Shown in pieces: positions 12,701-23,219 of a DNA stretch of 64,000 nt; positions within the stretch are counted from its first letter, which is position 1, and every line of letters begins with the position of its first letter. Location of the stretch: positions 22,811,231 through 22,875,230 of the forward strand of contig HG738138.1 of the NCBI GenBank assembly GCA_000499405.2, given 5' to 3'. The notes beneath the pieces were generated by a model. That model had not been told where the DNA came from, did not search any database, and was given only the letters and a program-made list of their open reading frames with translations. Position numbers and translations under genes: made by a program. Origin of the DNA: Onchocerca volvulus (taxonomy: Eukaryota > Nematoda > Chromadorea > Rhabditida > Onchocercidae).

Positions 12701-15700
12701 TCAGTGTTAGATTTTGGATTCGCATGCTTAGATGTCCTTTATGCATTACCCGATGACACTGGTGAATATACCTGTGTTGCTACGAATCCTTATGGAAAAG
12801 CAACAACATCAGCGAAATTGGCTTGCTCAGGTTCTAAACATATTATCACCGAAAGCCAACTTCCGCAGGGTGTTCTAGTTTCTGATGTCAAGAAGCTCGG
12901 TGATCAGCCATATTGGTTTGTTTGTTTGTTCTTTTTCAAATATTTGAGTTCACTGCTATATTTCTAGTTTTTATTTAAGACCTGCGAAAAATGCTAGTAA
13001 TTTTTAGATAGAATAATATTGGCAATAACTCATTTTATATCATAGTAAGCTTTTAACCTACTCTAACATCTCCAACATTGTTAGATGCTTACTTGTGATT
13101 TATGATGAACTTTCAATGTTCTGAACTTTTTCTTTTGTGCAATAAAATGTTAAAGCAATTTACATCTTAAATTTTATCATTCATCATAAAATAGTGCTCA
13201 TCACTGATGAGTCGGTAATTGTCCATTTCTTTATAATGATTTTCTAAGGTCTGAACAAATCAGTGAACAACCGCGTGAGAAACAGGCACCGAGATTTACA
13301 ATCAAACCTATGAATATACAAGCGATAGAAAATGAACCTGCCAGATTTGAGTGCGCAGTAATCGGTAATCCGAAACCGAAAGTTATTTGGTATATAAATG
13401 GAAACCAAGCCATACATGTAATCTATATTTTGTTGCAAAACTAAATCCTTTTCGAAATTTTTATATTCTCACGCTTTATTCATAAAGATTGATTTAATAT
13501 ATGTCTTTATAAGTTTGCCAGATAATATTCCAGTCATTTTGTTACTTTGCGCGTTTTAAAAATCTACTTACGAAAATTAATTCGGAAATTCTGCTTTAAT
13601 TTTCCCTATTTCTACCTTTACAGCAAATTATTTTTCTTTTTTTTGTCATACTTAAAATTTACATTTCTCCAATTTTGTTAAAATTGCCTCGGATATATTT
13701 TTTGAGGGAAATGCCGGTCATTTAAAAGAAATTTGTTTTCAGGGGAGTAGATATAAGCTACATTATGATGGGATTTACTATTTGACAATTTCAAAAACGA
13801 AAATATCAGATGCTGGTGAAGTAAGCTTTCCAATTTTCTCTTTTTTAAGTGATTGATTCACTTCTATGCGAAAAGTTTAATTTGTTGCTAGAAGAATAGA
13901 AGTGAAGCCAGAACATTTTTAGATTGTTGCAATCGCGAAGAATTCGGAAGGTGAAGTACTTGCTTCCGCAATGCTAGACGTTTATCAAACTAAGGACTTT
14001 CGACATGTCAAATTAAAGCCGACATCTTTCAAGACTGTAGATGAATTACACGAGAGGGAAATCAAATGGCAAAAGGTTACAGTCATATTAAACTTATTTT
14101 ATCAGTAGATTTCTACCTCAAATATTATGAAGAAGCATTTATTTACCTGTCACATATGAAATAAAAAAAATCTTATTTAAAGTTTTTAAATTTGCAGGAA
14201 ACTCTGGGCTCTCTTGGGGAAGCATTTAAAAATGTCCCAAAAGCTGATCAGCAAAAACTGATGAGAGTTGAAAGATCGAAGACACCTACTGAGCCACTTG
14301 AAAGTGCAGAACTTATCGAGAAGTTTACCAGGCCTAAAAACGAACAATTCTACAATCAACTTACTTATGTAAATTTTCGATATCTGCTGGATTTATTTAA
14401 ACCTACAAATTTAAGATTTTTGCTCATCTTACGTAGTTTTCCCAAGTTTTACAAGAACTGGATTTTGACGAACTGACTTCGTTCATCACAACAATGCAGT
14501 TCATCGCCTGGAAAAGTTGAACCATTAATCGGAAAAACTGGATTGAATATAACCTTTTGAAAGTTTGCATCGTTTTTTTTTTTTTTATTACCGATGTACA
14601 GTTAATAGTACTGTAAGTTGCATCACTAATTAACCAAGAAATCTATGATCGCTTTTTGCAAATGTTGGTTTCTTCTACTAAGTATTTGATGACAAATGTG
14701 AAAATTTTTTATAGATCGAGACAACTCGTCCAACTTTTGAAAGCATGAAGCTGGAAGACATAGCTTTGAAACCTGGGCACATCGAGAAGTATGAGCCAAC
14801 AAAAGAAAAGATGGAGCGAGTAGAATTAAGAGCTGCTCCTAAAGTGGAAAAAGAAGCAGCACTTGCGGGTGCTAGTGTAGCGAAACCGCAGTGGGCAGTA
14901 GAAAAAAAACTTGGGAACGTTGAGTCACGGTTTGATTTTGATGTAGTTGAACAAAGTTCAAATTACTTGACCGAAATTTTAACCCCCCAATTCAGTTAAT
15001 TTATAGTTGTAGATTTGAAAAGAAATAGTATGACCAGAATAAAATTAATTTCTTTAAAAGGTTCATGCATAAAATTTGCTTTTCTAACTTTGAATTATAT
15101 AGAAGCAATTCAATTGTATCATCATTGAAGATGGTTCCCAGAAGAACATTTGAGTATCGGTCACATTAAGATAAAGCGAGTAATATCGGCGATAGTGGTT
15201 GTAAAATATTTTTTAGATGAATTCAATAGGATATTCATGAGGATGGAGAGGATGATTAAGAGTCATTGCTTAATAATATGAAAAGTGAAGTTTTAAATCT
15301 CATGAGACATAGTAGAACCGATTAGCACCGATTATTCACTAATGAACTTTATGGAGAATATTCGATATCATTGAAATGTTGAAGATTCCGTCGGCTACCT
15401 GAACAGGAAAAAGAGATAGTAATACCGGCTCGTGACCAAGTCAAATTTAAATTGGCGAAACCAAAGCCAGCGACTGAGCTGCCTTCCGCGCAACATGTGG
15501 AAATTCAAAAGGAAAAAGCAAAATTAGCATCTGTGAAACAAGGACCGGAGATCCCTAAAGAGGTATAAATTTTATTGTATTAAATTTCAAATTAAATTTT
15601 TAGTAAAGCAATTTATTTGCATTTCATTTTTTCTGTATTTTCTAGGCAAAAGTGCCGGCAAAAGATCAAGTAAAGATAAAGCAGAAATTCCAGCCAAAAG

Positions 15701-18700
15701 TAATGAAACCTTCGGAAGCATCAGTTATTGAGAGTAGCCCTTTGAAAGAAACACCTGCTGTTGTTAAAGGGTAAGTTGCACTTTCGGCTTTCTATTAGGC
15801 ACTCCGGATTTCAATTTTTACGCCGTTAGCAAGCGATGAAATGAATTCTGTTAATGATTGTTCTAAAATCGGGTAAATACAAATAATTTTTATTTTTTTT
15901 TAAGTCACACTTTAGAAACGAAATTCACATTTGAGCAAATATCAAATTATTGTGAATTAGAATTATCACAGAAAGTTAGATGAAATTCGCATATTTATAA
16001 TGACTGGTTCGTAAGCCTTATGAAAGATGGACTTCTGACTCGTCTTTTTGCGCTGAATTACACTTTATTGTGAGAAGTGCCTTTTTACCTATTACCATTA
16101 TTTCGTTTACTATTAACATTATTAAGTCAACTATTATCATTATTAAGTTAAAAATCAAGCAGCAAGAGTCGAAAAGTTTTGACCAGAATTTAATTTTCAG
16201 AATTTTAAAATGCTATATTCATTTTAATTTCTTTCAATTTTGCAGAAAGATTGCGGAATCAATAATACCTTCAAAGGTGAGTTCGCCCGCTTTTGAGCTC
16301 GTTTGGCATGTTTTCACTTCTGTCAAAGAAATAACTTTTTTGTGTGATTTTCGTTCATTTTTAAATACATTGTTAAATTACAGAGATGTTTCCTCAAGCC
16401 ACATCGCTGTCTTTTAATATCCAAAATCGCATGGTTTGTAGTATAACATCTAGATATCATAATATCTTCTTTAACACTAAAAATACTTTAAATTTTGTTT
16501 AGATATGAGTTCTTTTTATTTTCCAAAATTTAAGACGAGTAAAACATCCAGATTTAAAGATTGACACTTAGAAACTTCGAAATCAACAAGTTTCTATTCA
16601 ATGCGTCTTTCTTGAGATTAGAAAAGGCTTTTCATACAATTTTTGAGATCTTATTGGTTTCAAAATAAATCCTGCTCATAATCATTTACGACTATTCTTT
16701 GGAACTGATGTTTTGAAGGAGAAGAACATTATTACTTTCATTAACAACCGTGTGTTGAATTTCTTTAGCGTGCTGTACTGTACCAAATTTGTCATGAACG
16801 CTCTCAGCATGCAGTTGAAGTGAATTTAGCAGAAAACGAAGATCTGATGTCTGAAGAATATGTGAAACGTGCAACGTACAATTATGGCAGTCGAATCCGC
16901 GAACGAGTCTTGGGTTTCCGCATTCTTCGACATGTCATTGTCAGCACTTTTTATTTGGATTTTTTCAAAATTAAATATTTCAAATATAATGAGTGCTTTT
17001 TTCAATAACCTTCAGTATGGTTAATTGCTACTCTTTGATGAAATTTAACACGTTATCTAATCAGACTTCCAAAAATTCATCTAGTCGTCTCATTGCACTG
17101 TAGAAATGATAATGCTTGGAAATTATATTAATAGTTTATTGAAAGAATTACGTTTATCTTTGATATTATATATAATCATTTAACACTTTGCACTGAGTGG
17201 TCTTTCAGTTTATAAATCTAATGACCTCATTTCATAAATTTTTAAAGAAATCGTAATTTATATTCAATATTTTTAGATTTAATTGTGGTTTTATTTTATA
17301 ATATGTACGTTAATTCTTTTTATTATGTTTAATCAATTTCGCTTTTTCGAATCTTCAAAATCTCATATGAAAAAGTCGAATCATTAGCTATCGTTTAAAA
17401 AAAAATTTTTTCTTTAAAAAATTCTTCAGCCACAACCGACTAAAATGGGACAAACCCAGAAAGCAGCGCCACAAATCACTCAACAGTTGAAGCCAATACA
17501 AGCTGAAATTGGACGTCAGGCACAATTCAATGTATTGTTTAGCGGTGATGAGCCCATTACGATAAAGTGGTTCCAAAACGGTAAAGAAATCAAGCCAAGC
17601 TTCGAATTTCAGGTATCTAGATTTCTTTATGTACTTCAAATAAATAAACCGAAGCCTTTTAAAGACTGAAATGGAAATGATTTAAGCGCAAAAATTATTA
17701 ATAGATTTTGCGAAGTTTTGGTTGAGAATGAGACTAGAATGAGATTGAGAATGAGGCAGTACTCAAATTCACTGAGTATTCACTGAATATAAGCGTAGTT
17801 TGACTTAGTAATTCATGATCAAGAATGAATTCATCTAGCCAGTGAGCTATCCATACCATTCTGCAGTAGTAATATTTGTTAAAACACCAAACTTTTAGGC
17901 TTATTTTTCACTGATTCTTAGATTAATACCACTGGAAGAAGTTCAACCTTGACGATCGGAAAATTAAAAGTGGACCATATTGGTCAGTATATGTGTCGTG
18001 TAGCGAATGTTGCGGGTGCCCAGGAATCGATGGCTAATTTGGTAGTTGTTCCATCAGCCAAGCAAGGAATAGCACCTGATTTCAAACAACGAATGAATGA
18101 TGTCCGCGTACAACAAAATGCATCATCACAGTTCAAATGCATCGTTACTGGCGTTCCTGAACCGACTGCTAGCTGGTTTAAAGTGACTTTTGTTCAAAAT
18201 ATTAGTATATTAGGCAGTATGTTTTGGGTCCTGTGCTGGTACTTTCGACATCCAGAAATGAAGATCTTTCTTCATTTGTCTGGGATTCTTTTCAAACTCG
18301 TTAGAAATAAACTTATTATTCGATTAAAAAGTCCTGAAACTCTAGGACGGTAAACCATTGCCAAATGACGCAAGATATCAAATTGTCGACGAAGGAAACG
18401 AACGTGTATTAATGATCTCTGATACGTTATCGCAAGACGCAGGTATTTATGAATGTGTTGTGAAGAATAGCGCTGGTGAAGCTAGGTGGGCCTTCGAATA
18501 TTTTTTATTGCATAAATTCTTAATTTTCTTCTAGTGCCAGTTTTGGAACTCTAAAGATTTTCCTTTTCGTTTATTTGCAAGATTAGATCACTTTTCATTT
18601 CCCATTTTTGTTCAACCAAATTGAATTGGATACGTGAGTGCGGAAATTCTATATGTTATGAGGTAATAGTTTTCACACGTACGTCGGACTTCAGAAAATT

Positions 18701-20425
18701 GGGGTTAACATCAGATGTTTGAATTTTCATGTTATGAAAATCTTTTTTTGTTTGTGTTAATATCAGATGTTTGAATTTTCATGCTAGAAGATTCGATTTA
18801 GGTGTAAAGCTCGTCTCAATATCATACTGGCAAGAACCGGTAAAGGAGCTGAAGCTGGACCTCGACTGGAAGCACCTCGATTCCAGTTCCAAATACAGCC
18901 TGTTGTAGTCGCTGAAGGCGCACCGGCTGAGTTCAGAGCAACCTATACTGGTTCTCCTGGTATCACTTGTGTTTATATTTATTTATTTTCAACTTTTTAC
19001 AGAGTTCGCTTGGTTTTAAAATACTAGTAAATTACGATCATATAGAATGTTTTCATGCATTATATAGTTACTTTCGATAATCATTTATTGCTGTCGTTCA
19101 AGAACCAATGATTCGATGGTATCGTAATAATGAACCAATCAAGAAGACGAAATATTTCGAAATGAGCCAAAGTAAAGGTGAGGCGGTGCTGCGCATCACA
19201 AAATGTTATCAGGATGATGTAGCCGAATATAAATGTGAAGCGACGAATCCGGCCGGCAAAGCGACGAGTGTTGCTAATTTACTTTTGCAGCGTGAGTACT
19301 ATTATTGTTCTTTTTAATCTAAGCTATATTTAGAAGATTTACTGAACAAGTAATTAAAATATCAATATTTTTTCAGCAAAAGGCGGTATTGTAACGCGAA
19401 CAACGGCTGCAGCATCTTCTTCTGCAGCCGGGGCAGTGCCAAATGGTGTTATTGCTGACAGCGCTCAGATCAAGAAAAAAGCTCCTTCTTCTGGTGCACC
19501 GCAATTTATTTCAAAACTTTCGGATATAACTGCCCGTCCAGGTGAAATTAAGATGATTTTCTGAAAGGACAGAACCAAAATTAAAACATGGCTATTGTAC
19601 ACTACAAACAGCCAGCTAGGATAATTTTGGACAATTATTTTGTTTCATATCCTTGAGATTTTTACGTTGGTACGCTGCCTTAGTTCATGTATCTAATTTA
19701 AAAATAGAATTAACTCTGCAGTGGAAGGATCCTTTTCTTTGTTTTAAGTTCTATTTTTTTTTTTTCATTAGGACACACGGTAAAGTTTGTTGCCGAAATA
19801 TCGGGTAACCCGCCACCGACTGTTGCGTGGCAGTTCAATGGAAAGCCACTTCATGATGGCCGCGATCACAAAGTTAGTTTTTTCCTTTTGAATTTACCTG
19901 ATTTTTTTGATCTTTTCATTTAATTTGTTTTCAAATTGGTTTTTTTCTGACCTCTGTATTTTGGTCTGTTTCAATTTTTTGAAATTTAATAAACTTTTTC
20001 GTACATAAGGGATATTATCTTATGGTTAGAAGTTGGAATTTTTGTGATTAGAGTTCAGAGTTATTGATTTTATTTCTCTCTAATATTTATAAGTTGTAAT
20101 CATCATAAGTGTAGAAAATAAAGGGAAGGGAATACAAAAGAAATAAATCGATTTTTTTATTATGCTTAAATTATTTAGATGAATGTAAAGAATATAATAT
20201 TGTGTAAAAGGCAGGACTAATATTAATTACTTATTGGTATTCGTTAGAACTGAGTAATGTATAAACATTCATTTACTGCTTTTTCAGATATCGCTAATTG
20301 GTAATAAAGCTGTTTTGGAAATGCAACGAATTTCAGAAGCAGAAGCTGGTGATTATATCATAACAATTCGTAATCCCTTGGGCGTTGTCCAGAGCCAAGC
20401 AAAACTCAAGATCCAATTACGATAG
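102..20425 (+). CDS. ketn-1: kettin, multi-Ig muscle protein (3' part, 50 exons)
   Basis: Kettin is a giant Ig-repeat protein that binds actin near Z-disc/dense-body anchorage and stabilises thin filaments. I traced exons by GT-AG sites and continuous phase: 102-355, 570-750, 914-1050, 1151-1265, 1585-1728, 1802-1989, 2302-2476, 2651-2867, 3130-3350, 3472-3685, 4019-4247, 4327-4493, 4678-4850, 4957-5211, 5395-5538, 5673-5887, 6111-6284, 6451-6544, 6767-7002, 7207-7332, 7424-7590, 7734-8007, 8217-8435, 8735-8839, 9198-9389, 9567-9707, 9796-9984, 10143-10394, 10572-10739, 11058-11245, 11528-11651, 11765-11998, 12164-12443, 12687-12915, 13249-13417, 13743-13820, 13923-14075, 14198-14368, 14715-about 14926, about 15407-15562, 15646-15770, 16246-16276, 17430-17612, 17922-18182, 18346-18485, 18802-18959, 19103-19291, 19377-19541, 19772-19872, 20288-20425 (TAG stop). 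There are 21 Ig domains, with kettin-type linkers between the earlier ones. C. elegans kettin is reported to have 31, so roughly ten lie upstream. Only the splice between exons 39 and 40 is unclear. Confidence 0.94.
914..1728 (+). other. kettin Ig module 2 with linker
   Basis: Three exons. The linker is YLDTQHAESWAKIQEIEN, then FTVPLQ opens the Ig fold. Both core cysteines are present (LECRLQ and YSCRAV). The segment 'PVNDPTLKVYWTKNG' matches the kettin consensus. Confidence 0.9.
1802..2688 (+). other. kettin Ig module 3 with linker
   Basis: The linker LLDTQHQESWNQIQDIEN precedes FVVALPEQIGEFNEGEP. The B-strand Cys is replaced by Gly (LEGQIEP), while the F-strand Cys is kept (WTCVAS). The final strand is in the exon starting at 2651. 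Confidence 0.88.
2689..3350 (+). other. kettin Ig module 4 with linker
   Basis: The linker ESQHPESLQRIREIEAPK sits in the same exon as the last strand of module 3. Both core cysteines are missing (FEARVTP and YTLVAT), yet 'ISDPKMKIQWFKDG' and 'DFGFIGFDI' are intact. The donor is an uncommon GTTCGA, supported because phase 1 matches the next exon. Confidence 0.85.
3472..4196 (+). other. kettin Ig module 5 with linker
   Basis: The linker is VGDTQHENSWQKIQILEQPK. The Ig fold follows with 'PINDPQLAILW', then the intron splits the Trp codon as TG|G (3684-3685 / 4019). It lacks the B-strand Cys (FEAQYEP) and keeps the F-strand Cys (FRCLAR). Confidence 0.88.
4197..4850 (+). other. kettin Ig module 6 with linker
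   Basis: The linker LAEVQHPESWKRIQ is cut by an intron after Gln and continues as EIEAPK at 4327. The core Trp codon is again split TG|G (4493/4678). The B-strand Cys is absent and the F-strand Cys is present (YSCKAV). Confidence 0.88.
4957..5538 (+). other. kettin Ig module 7 with linker
   Basis: The linker is LIDTQHPDSLKRIQELES. The Ig core has 'PVGDPDLKIEWYLNG' and YTCKAV, with no B-strand Cys. Here the intron falls after the C strand (phase 1, 5211/5395) rather than before the Trp. Confidence 0.87.
5673..6284 (+). other. kettin Ig module 8 with linker
   Basis: The linker VRDTQHPVSWEKIQILETP leads into FLTQLESVTDIPEGA. Both core cysteines are missing (LEATFQP and YTLKII). 'PARDPDLK-VVW' keeps the usual exon break before the Trp. 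Confidence 0.87.
6451..7272 (+). other. kettin Ig module 9 with linker
   Basis: The linker LLETAHEESWRRIQEIEAPK is in its own 94-nt exon. The Ig core lies in 6767-7002 and 7207 onward, with 'PSNDPNLQVTWFRNG' and 'DFGFCTLDI'. Both core cysteines are missing (FEAVIIP and YQLRLT). Confidence 0.87.
7273..7905 (+). other. kettin Ig module 10 with linker
   Basis: The linker YGDTQHMESWKRIQ is interrupted after Gln by a short intron, then ELEAPK. The core Trp codon is split TG|G (7590/7734). Only the F-strand Cys is present (WTCVVS). Confidence 0.88.
7906..8839 (+). other. kettin Ig module 11 with linker
   Basis: The linker is IFDSMQPQSLERIMEIEAEK. The Ig core spans 8217-8435 and 8735-8839 with 'PIDDPSLKVEWFRDA' and 'DFGFAILDI'. 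Both core cysteines are absent (LEARFTP and YTVKVT). The intron falls before DAGEY rather than at the Trp. Confidence 0.86.
9198..9837 (+). other. kettin Ig module 12 with degenerate linker
   Basis: Three exons. The linker has decayed to 'DEDKAKAIERLEYN', keeping only the hydrophobic spacing. The Ig core has 'PLNDNQLQ-IQWYLDGKPL', 'DFGFVVLEI' and YTCRAI. The B-strand Cys is missing. Confidence 0.85.
9838..10394 (+). other. kettin Ig module 13 with linker
   Basis: The linker reads ITKSQLPDSMSGAYKRIIDI, longer than in modules 1-11. The Ig core is mainly in one exon (10143-10394), with 'PVGDPNLSIEWFHNG', 'DFGFVVLEL' and WVCRAS, and no intron at the Trp. Confidence 0.87.
10572..11590 (+). other. 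kettin Ig module 14 with linker
   Basis: The linker is 'ICDWQSTAEGKDRIEKLEEY'. The Ig core in 11058-11245 and 11528 onward has both core cysteines (FTCVLQP and YKCIAY), 'PIGDPSLQIEWLHNG' and 'DFGVATLLI'. The intron at 11246 is phase 2, inside the Lys codon next to the F-strand Cys. Confidence 0.86.
11591..11998 (+). other. kettin Ig module 15
   Basis: There is almost no linker before this Ig domain (IDAPQIVQPLVENIDGIE). Both core cysteines are present (MECRVSP and YECVVV). 'PINDSKLTVNWLKDG' and 'EFGFITLDILYALPEDSG' are clear kettin features. Confidence 0.88.
12164..12829 (+). other. kettin Ig module 16
   Basis: A non-canonical linker (ENLENHLRQHTRVALALS) precedes PPEFKTELTNIGVEESD. The core reads FETQIAPINDPYMKIEWFKD and later 'DFGFACLDVLYALPDDTG', YTCVAT. 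This is the last module with the 'INDP' signature. Confidence 0.88.
13249..13993 (+). other. kettin Ig domain 17 (different subtype)
   Basis: Three exons: 13249-13417, 13743-13820 and 13923 onward. The sequence changes to a general I-set style (FECAVIGNPKPKVIWYINGN) without 'INDP' or 'DFGF'. The F-strand Cys is replaced (EIVAIAKN). It follows a linker of about 32 residues ending in SEQISEQPREKQ. Confidence 0.85.
13994..17450 (+). other. long charged linker of kettin, with 31-nt microexon
   Basis: Exons 14198-14368, 14715-about 14926, about 15407-15562, 15646-15770 and 16246-16276 encode a Lys/Glu/Pro/Ala-rich, probably extended, segment. It includes the related phrases 'IPARDQVKFK' and 'VPAKDQVKIK'. 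The 31-nt exon supplies KIAESIIPSK and fits phase 2 into phase 0. The splice out of exon 39 is not certain: AAC|GTTGAG, GAT|GTAGTT and a phase-2 GA|GTCACG are all possible. The next acceptor may be at 15385 or 15407. Confidence 0.7.
16110..16151 (+). repeat. 21-bp tandem repeat, two copies
   Basis: CTATTAACATTATTAAGTCAA (16110-16130) is followed directly by a copy with two differences (16131-16151). It lies in the intron before the kettin microexon. Confidence 0.8.
17451..18058 (+). other. kettin Ig domain 18
   Basis: This is the first of four closing Ig domains. It reads 'APQITQQLKPIQAEIG', 'ITIKWFQNGKEI' and YMCRVANVAG. The B-strand Cys is absent. The intron (phase 0) lies after the C-prime strand. 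Confidence 0.86.
18059..18830 (+). other. kettin Ig domain 19
   Basis: It reads 'APDFKQRMNDVRVQQNA', then FKCIVTGVPEPTASWFK and YECVVKNSAGEARCKA. Both core cysteines are kept. It spans exons 17922-18182, 18346-18485 and 18802 onward, with a phase-2 intron inside the Arg codon after GEA. Confidence 0.88.
18705..18783 (+). repeat. 27-bp direct repeat pair in a kettin intron
   Basis: Positions 18705-18731 and 18757-18783 are the same 27 bases apart from one C/T difference. The second copy ends 19 bases before the next exon (18802), so it occupies the branch-point region. Confidence 0.85.
18831..19291 (+). other. kettin Ig domain 20
   Basis: It reads 'APRFQFQIQPVVVAEGAP', 'EPMIRWYRNNEPI' and YKCEATNPAGKA. 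The B-strand Cys is replaced by Ala (FRATYTG). Exons are 18802-18959 and 19103-19291. Confidence 0.88.
19377..20425 (+). other. kettin Ig domain 21 and C-terminus
   Basis: A short Ala/Ser-rich linker (TTAAASSSAAGAVP) leads to 'APQFISKLSDITARPG'. The domain continues as 'PPTVAWQFNGKPLHDGRD' and YIITIRNPLG. It has no core cysteines. The protein ends directly after the last strand (KLKIQLR) at TAG 20423-20425, so kettin finishes with an Ig domain. Confidence 0.9.
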
Positions 20426-21640
20426 AAATATGTTGTTTTATCGATATTCAAACTTTATGTTTTTTGATGTTTAAAATTGAAAATGCCTGTTTTATGTAAT
20501 AATTTACCTGAATTTTCAAATATTCGAGTTTTGATTTTTTACTGATTATTGTCTTGATTTCTCGATATTCGTATCATTTTCCTTTTTTTGGTTCAGATGT
20601 TTTTTCTTAACTATGAGCTGTTGTTTAGTTCTATTTTGTTTGAAATTTCATATCAAATATTTCGGTAATAAGTTTTCCTTTTATTGCTAAACTGATGTTG
20701 TATATATTAATGGGATACCAATGCAAGTATTCATTTATTTGTATTGTCAGTTGTAAAGTTGCCTTCAAGTTTCATGGCTCTCTAATATAAGATTTAATTT
20801 TGCATTACGGTCAGAAATTATTTTGTCATATTGTATTCTTGACTCTCTAATAATTTTTTTGGTGAACTGCGCTGTGAGAGAGAATTATGCTTCTGCCAGT
20901 ATGCCTTTTGTAATTTCATTTTAAAACTTCAGTTGTTTTTTTTATTTCATTTTCTTTGAATTTCTCGATTGAACAGCAATATTTTTGCTATAAACCTTAA
21001 TAAACTTTCATGTTACTGCAAATGATCGATAAGAGGCATTCTTCAAATGAAGTAGTTCAATTCAGGCCGTAATATTTATAATGATCTTTGGTGCTTTGAA
21101 TTCAAGAATATTGTTCGCAGTGTCATTTTGTAATAGCAAGTTATTGAGGTTTATATTTGAAAAGAAGATCAAGAAAACATCCCTTATCTTAATAAGCAGA
21201 TCTGTGAATGGCAATTATGACAAGATAAATGTTCTCATATTTAGATTCCTTGGCATCAAGAATTGTTTCAATATTCTTAACATGATCAGTGAAACAAATT
21301 TTACAAAGCATGGTAATCACAAAAATCTTATAATGATGTTTTGCAAAAAATTTCGAACTTTATATTAATATTTTCGGAGGAAAGTTATTTTGAAGATAAG
21401 GAATTTCCAATTTATATTCTACATAATTCTCCCAAAGTAATTTTTCGCCGGATTCTAAATTCCTTAATGAAGTTTATTTGCTCGCAAAATAGAAATATAT
21501 TGAAAAAGAATCCGTCGCATGAATTTACTGAAATCGCAATATGACGTAAATGTTATTTTATATTACTGGAGTTCAATATAATTAAGTCCTTTTTTTTTTT
21601 TCAAACTGTTTTCAATAAAATGCAATTTAAAAAGTCATTG
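20426..21640 (+). other. probable kettin 3' UTR
   Basis: This AT-rich sequence follows the kettin stop. Two AATAAA hexamers, at 20999-21004 and 21614-21619, could direct polyadenylation. Short open frames within have no family resemblance and nematode-untypical residue use, so I do not call genes. Confidence 0.5.
20999..21004 (+). terminator. candidate polyadenylation signal of kettin
   Basis: This is the first AATAAA after the kettin stop codon, about 575 bases downstream. A second exact hexamer is at 21614-21619. Which is used cannot be told from the sequence. Confidence 0.45.
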
Positions 21641-23219
21641 TGTAATTGGATTTTCAGAATTCTGTCGAGAATGAATTCAAGTTCAAGAAAGCACTTCTGC
21701 TCACTTATGTGAATTAATTGATATCTTTCCGATCTAATTATAGCTTCAATAATAGGATCAGGTGTTGAATGTCTGCACTATGTGTTAGAAAATGTTAGCA
21801 CTATGGACATAAAATATTCGATTGATTATATACAATAACTTTCCAAGGGAATTCAGATATTAAATTTCTAGCAAAATCACTATTTTATTTTAAACAAAAT
21901 TTCACAAAATTTTTTTCTTTATGATTCATTTTGCAACGCGTTTTTTCTTTTCTGTTATCCAGGATAAATCATTAGTTGAACTTTTCTTCATAAAGCTTGG
22001 ATAAGTTTTGGTTCTATAGAAAATCAATAGAAAAACAACTGTTTTTCTGGCTGATAATTAAGTGAAACATTTTTAAAGGAAAATGCATTTAAAAAAATTG
22101 AAAAAAATTTAGAAATTTCCAAGTTCCTTGGATATGTATGCATGCTGAATCATTTCGTTGGTAAAAAAACATCAAACAGTTGTGAAAAGATATCAAAACG
22201 ACACTTAGAATTAGATCCGAACAAGTCAAAATTTCTGATTTCCGAATTTTTGATCTTTATTTGACGATACTTTTTTGTCGAAGTAAGCTTCACTGAGACT
22301 TCGAAGACTTCAAAATTTGTTGCAATGACTAAAAATTTTTTAAAGAATAAGAAATATTGTGAAATATTTTTTTTATATTTGAAAAGGGGTATTTATCGTG
22401 TTTCAAAGAACTTTAAATTATTTCGCTTAAAAGAAAAAAATAAGAAGAAATTCTATCTACACAAAATTTGAAAGACGAAATTTAACGCAATTTTTCACTT
22501 AGCTTGGAATCAGAGATTGATGAATTAATTGGCTTTCATAATTTTTAATATTCATTATTCATGCTTTGCAGCTACAAATGCCTTTTTTCATCAGCCACGA
22601 AAATTTGAAATCAAAGTTTCTGTAGCAGCAAATTCTTGCAAAGCACAACTGGAGTTGAAGAAAATTTGAAAAATAATTTCTAAATAATCGGAAAAATGTA
22701 AAAAATAGATCGCAAAAATACCGAAACATGAAAAAACTGCAAATCGAATTTGAATCTGCTTTACGTCTTTCTTATCGTCATTTACGAAATATTTTTGGAA
22801 TACATCATCCAACCACAAAATAGCCAAGCCTCATTAAGCTACATATTTTGAATTTTTTGTTTTGGTTTTAGAAAGAAGCATTTAGATAAAAAAATAAAAA
22901 TTTTTTTTTTAATTTATTAAGCTTGTTTGAAATCTCTATTTTATGTTAATCGGTAACGTATTATTTCAGAAAATCTAATAAATCAAATTCCGCTTGTAAT
23001 ATTCAATTTTTTTAAAACAATCAATTGATCAGAAATGATTGCATTTAGACATTACACATCCGGCGTGAAATTTATCTTTGTGTGATTGATGTGAAGTATT
23101 AAAAAAAGATTTATTCTCTTGCTATATCAAAATATTAGTATTTTTTTTCTCAATTTAACAAATGTGTATCAAAAGTATATCATCCCTCATAAGATTTATT
23201 GATATAAACTTTCTGATAA

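Noticed and set aside
16070..16417. 115-codon frame overlapping the kettin microexon
   Set aside because: It reads through intron sequence. Only the 31 bases at 16246-16276 fit kettin phase.
21081..21368. 95-codon plus-strand open frame after kettin
   Set aside because: AT-driven residue use (Phe/Ile/Lys/Asn), no domain and no splice context. It is probably 3' UTR or intergenic sequence.
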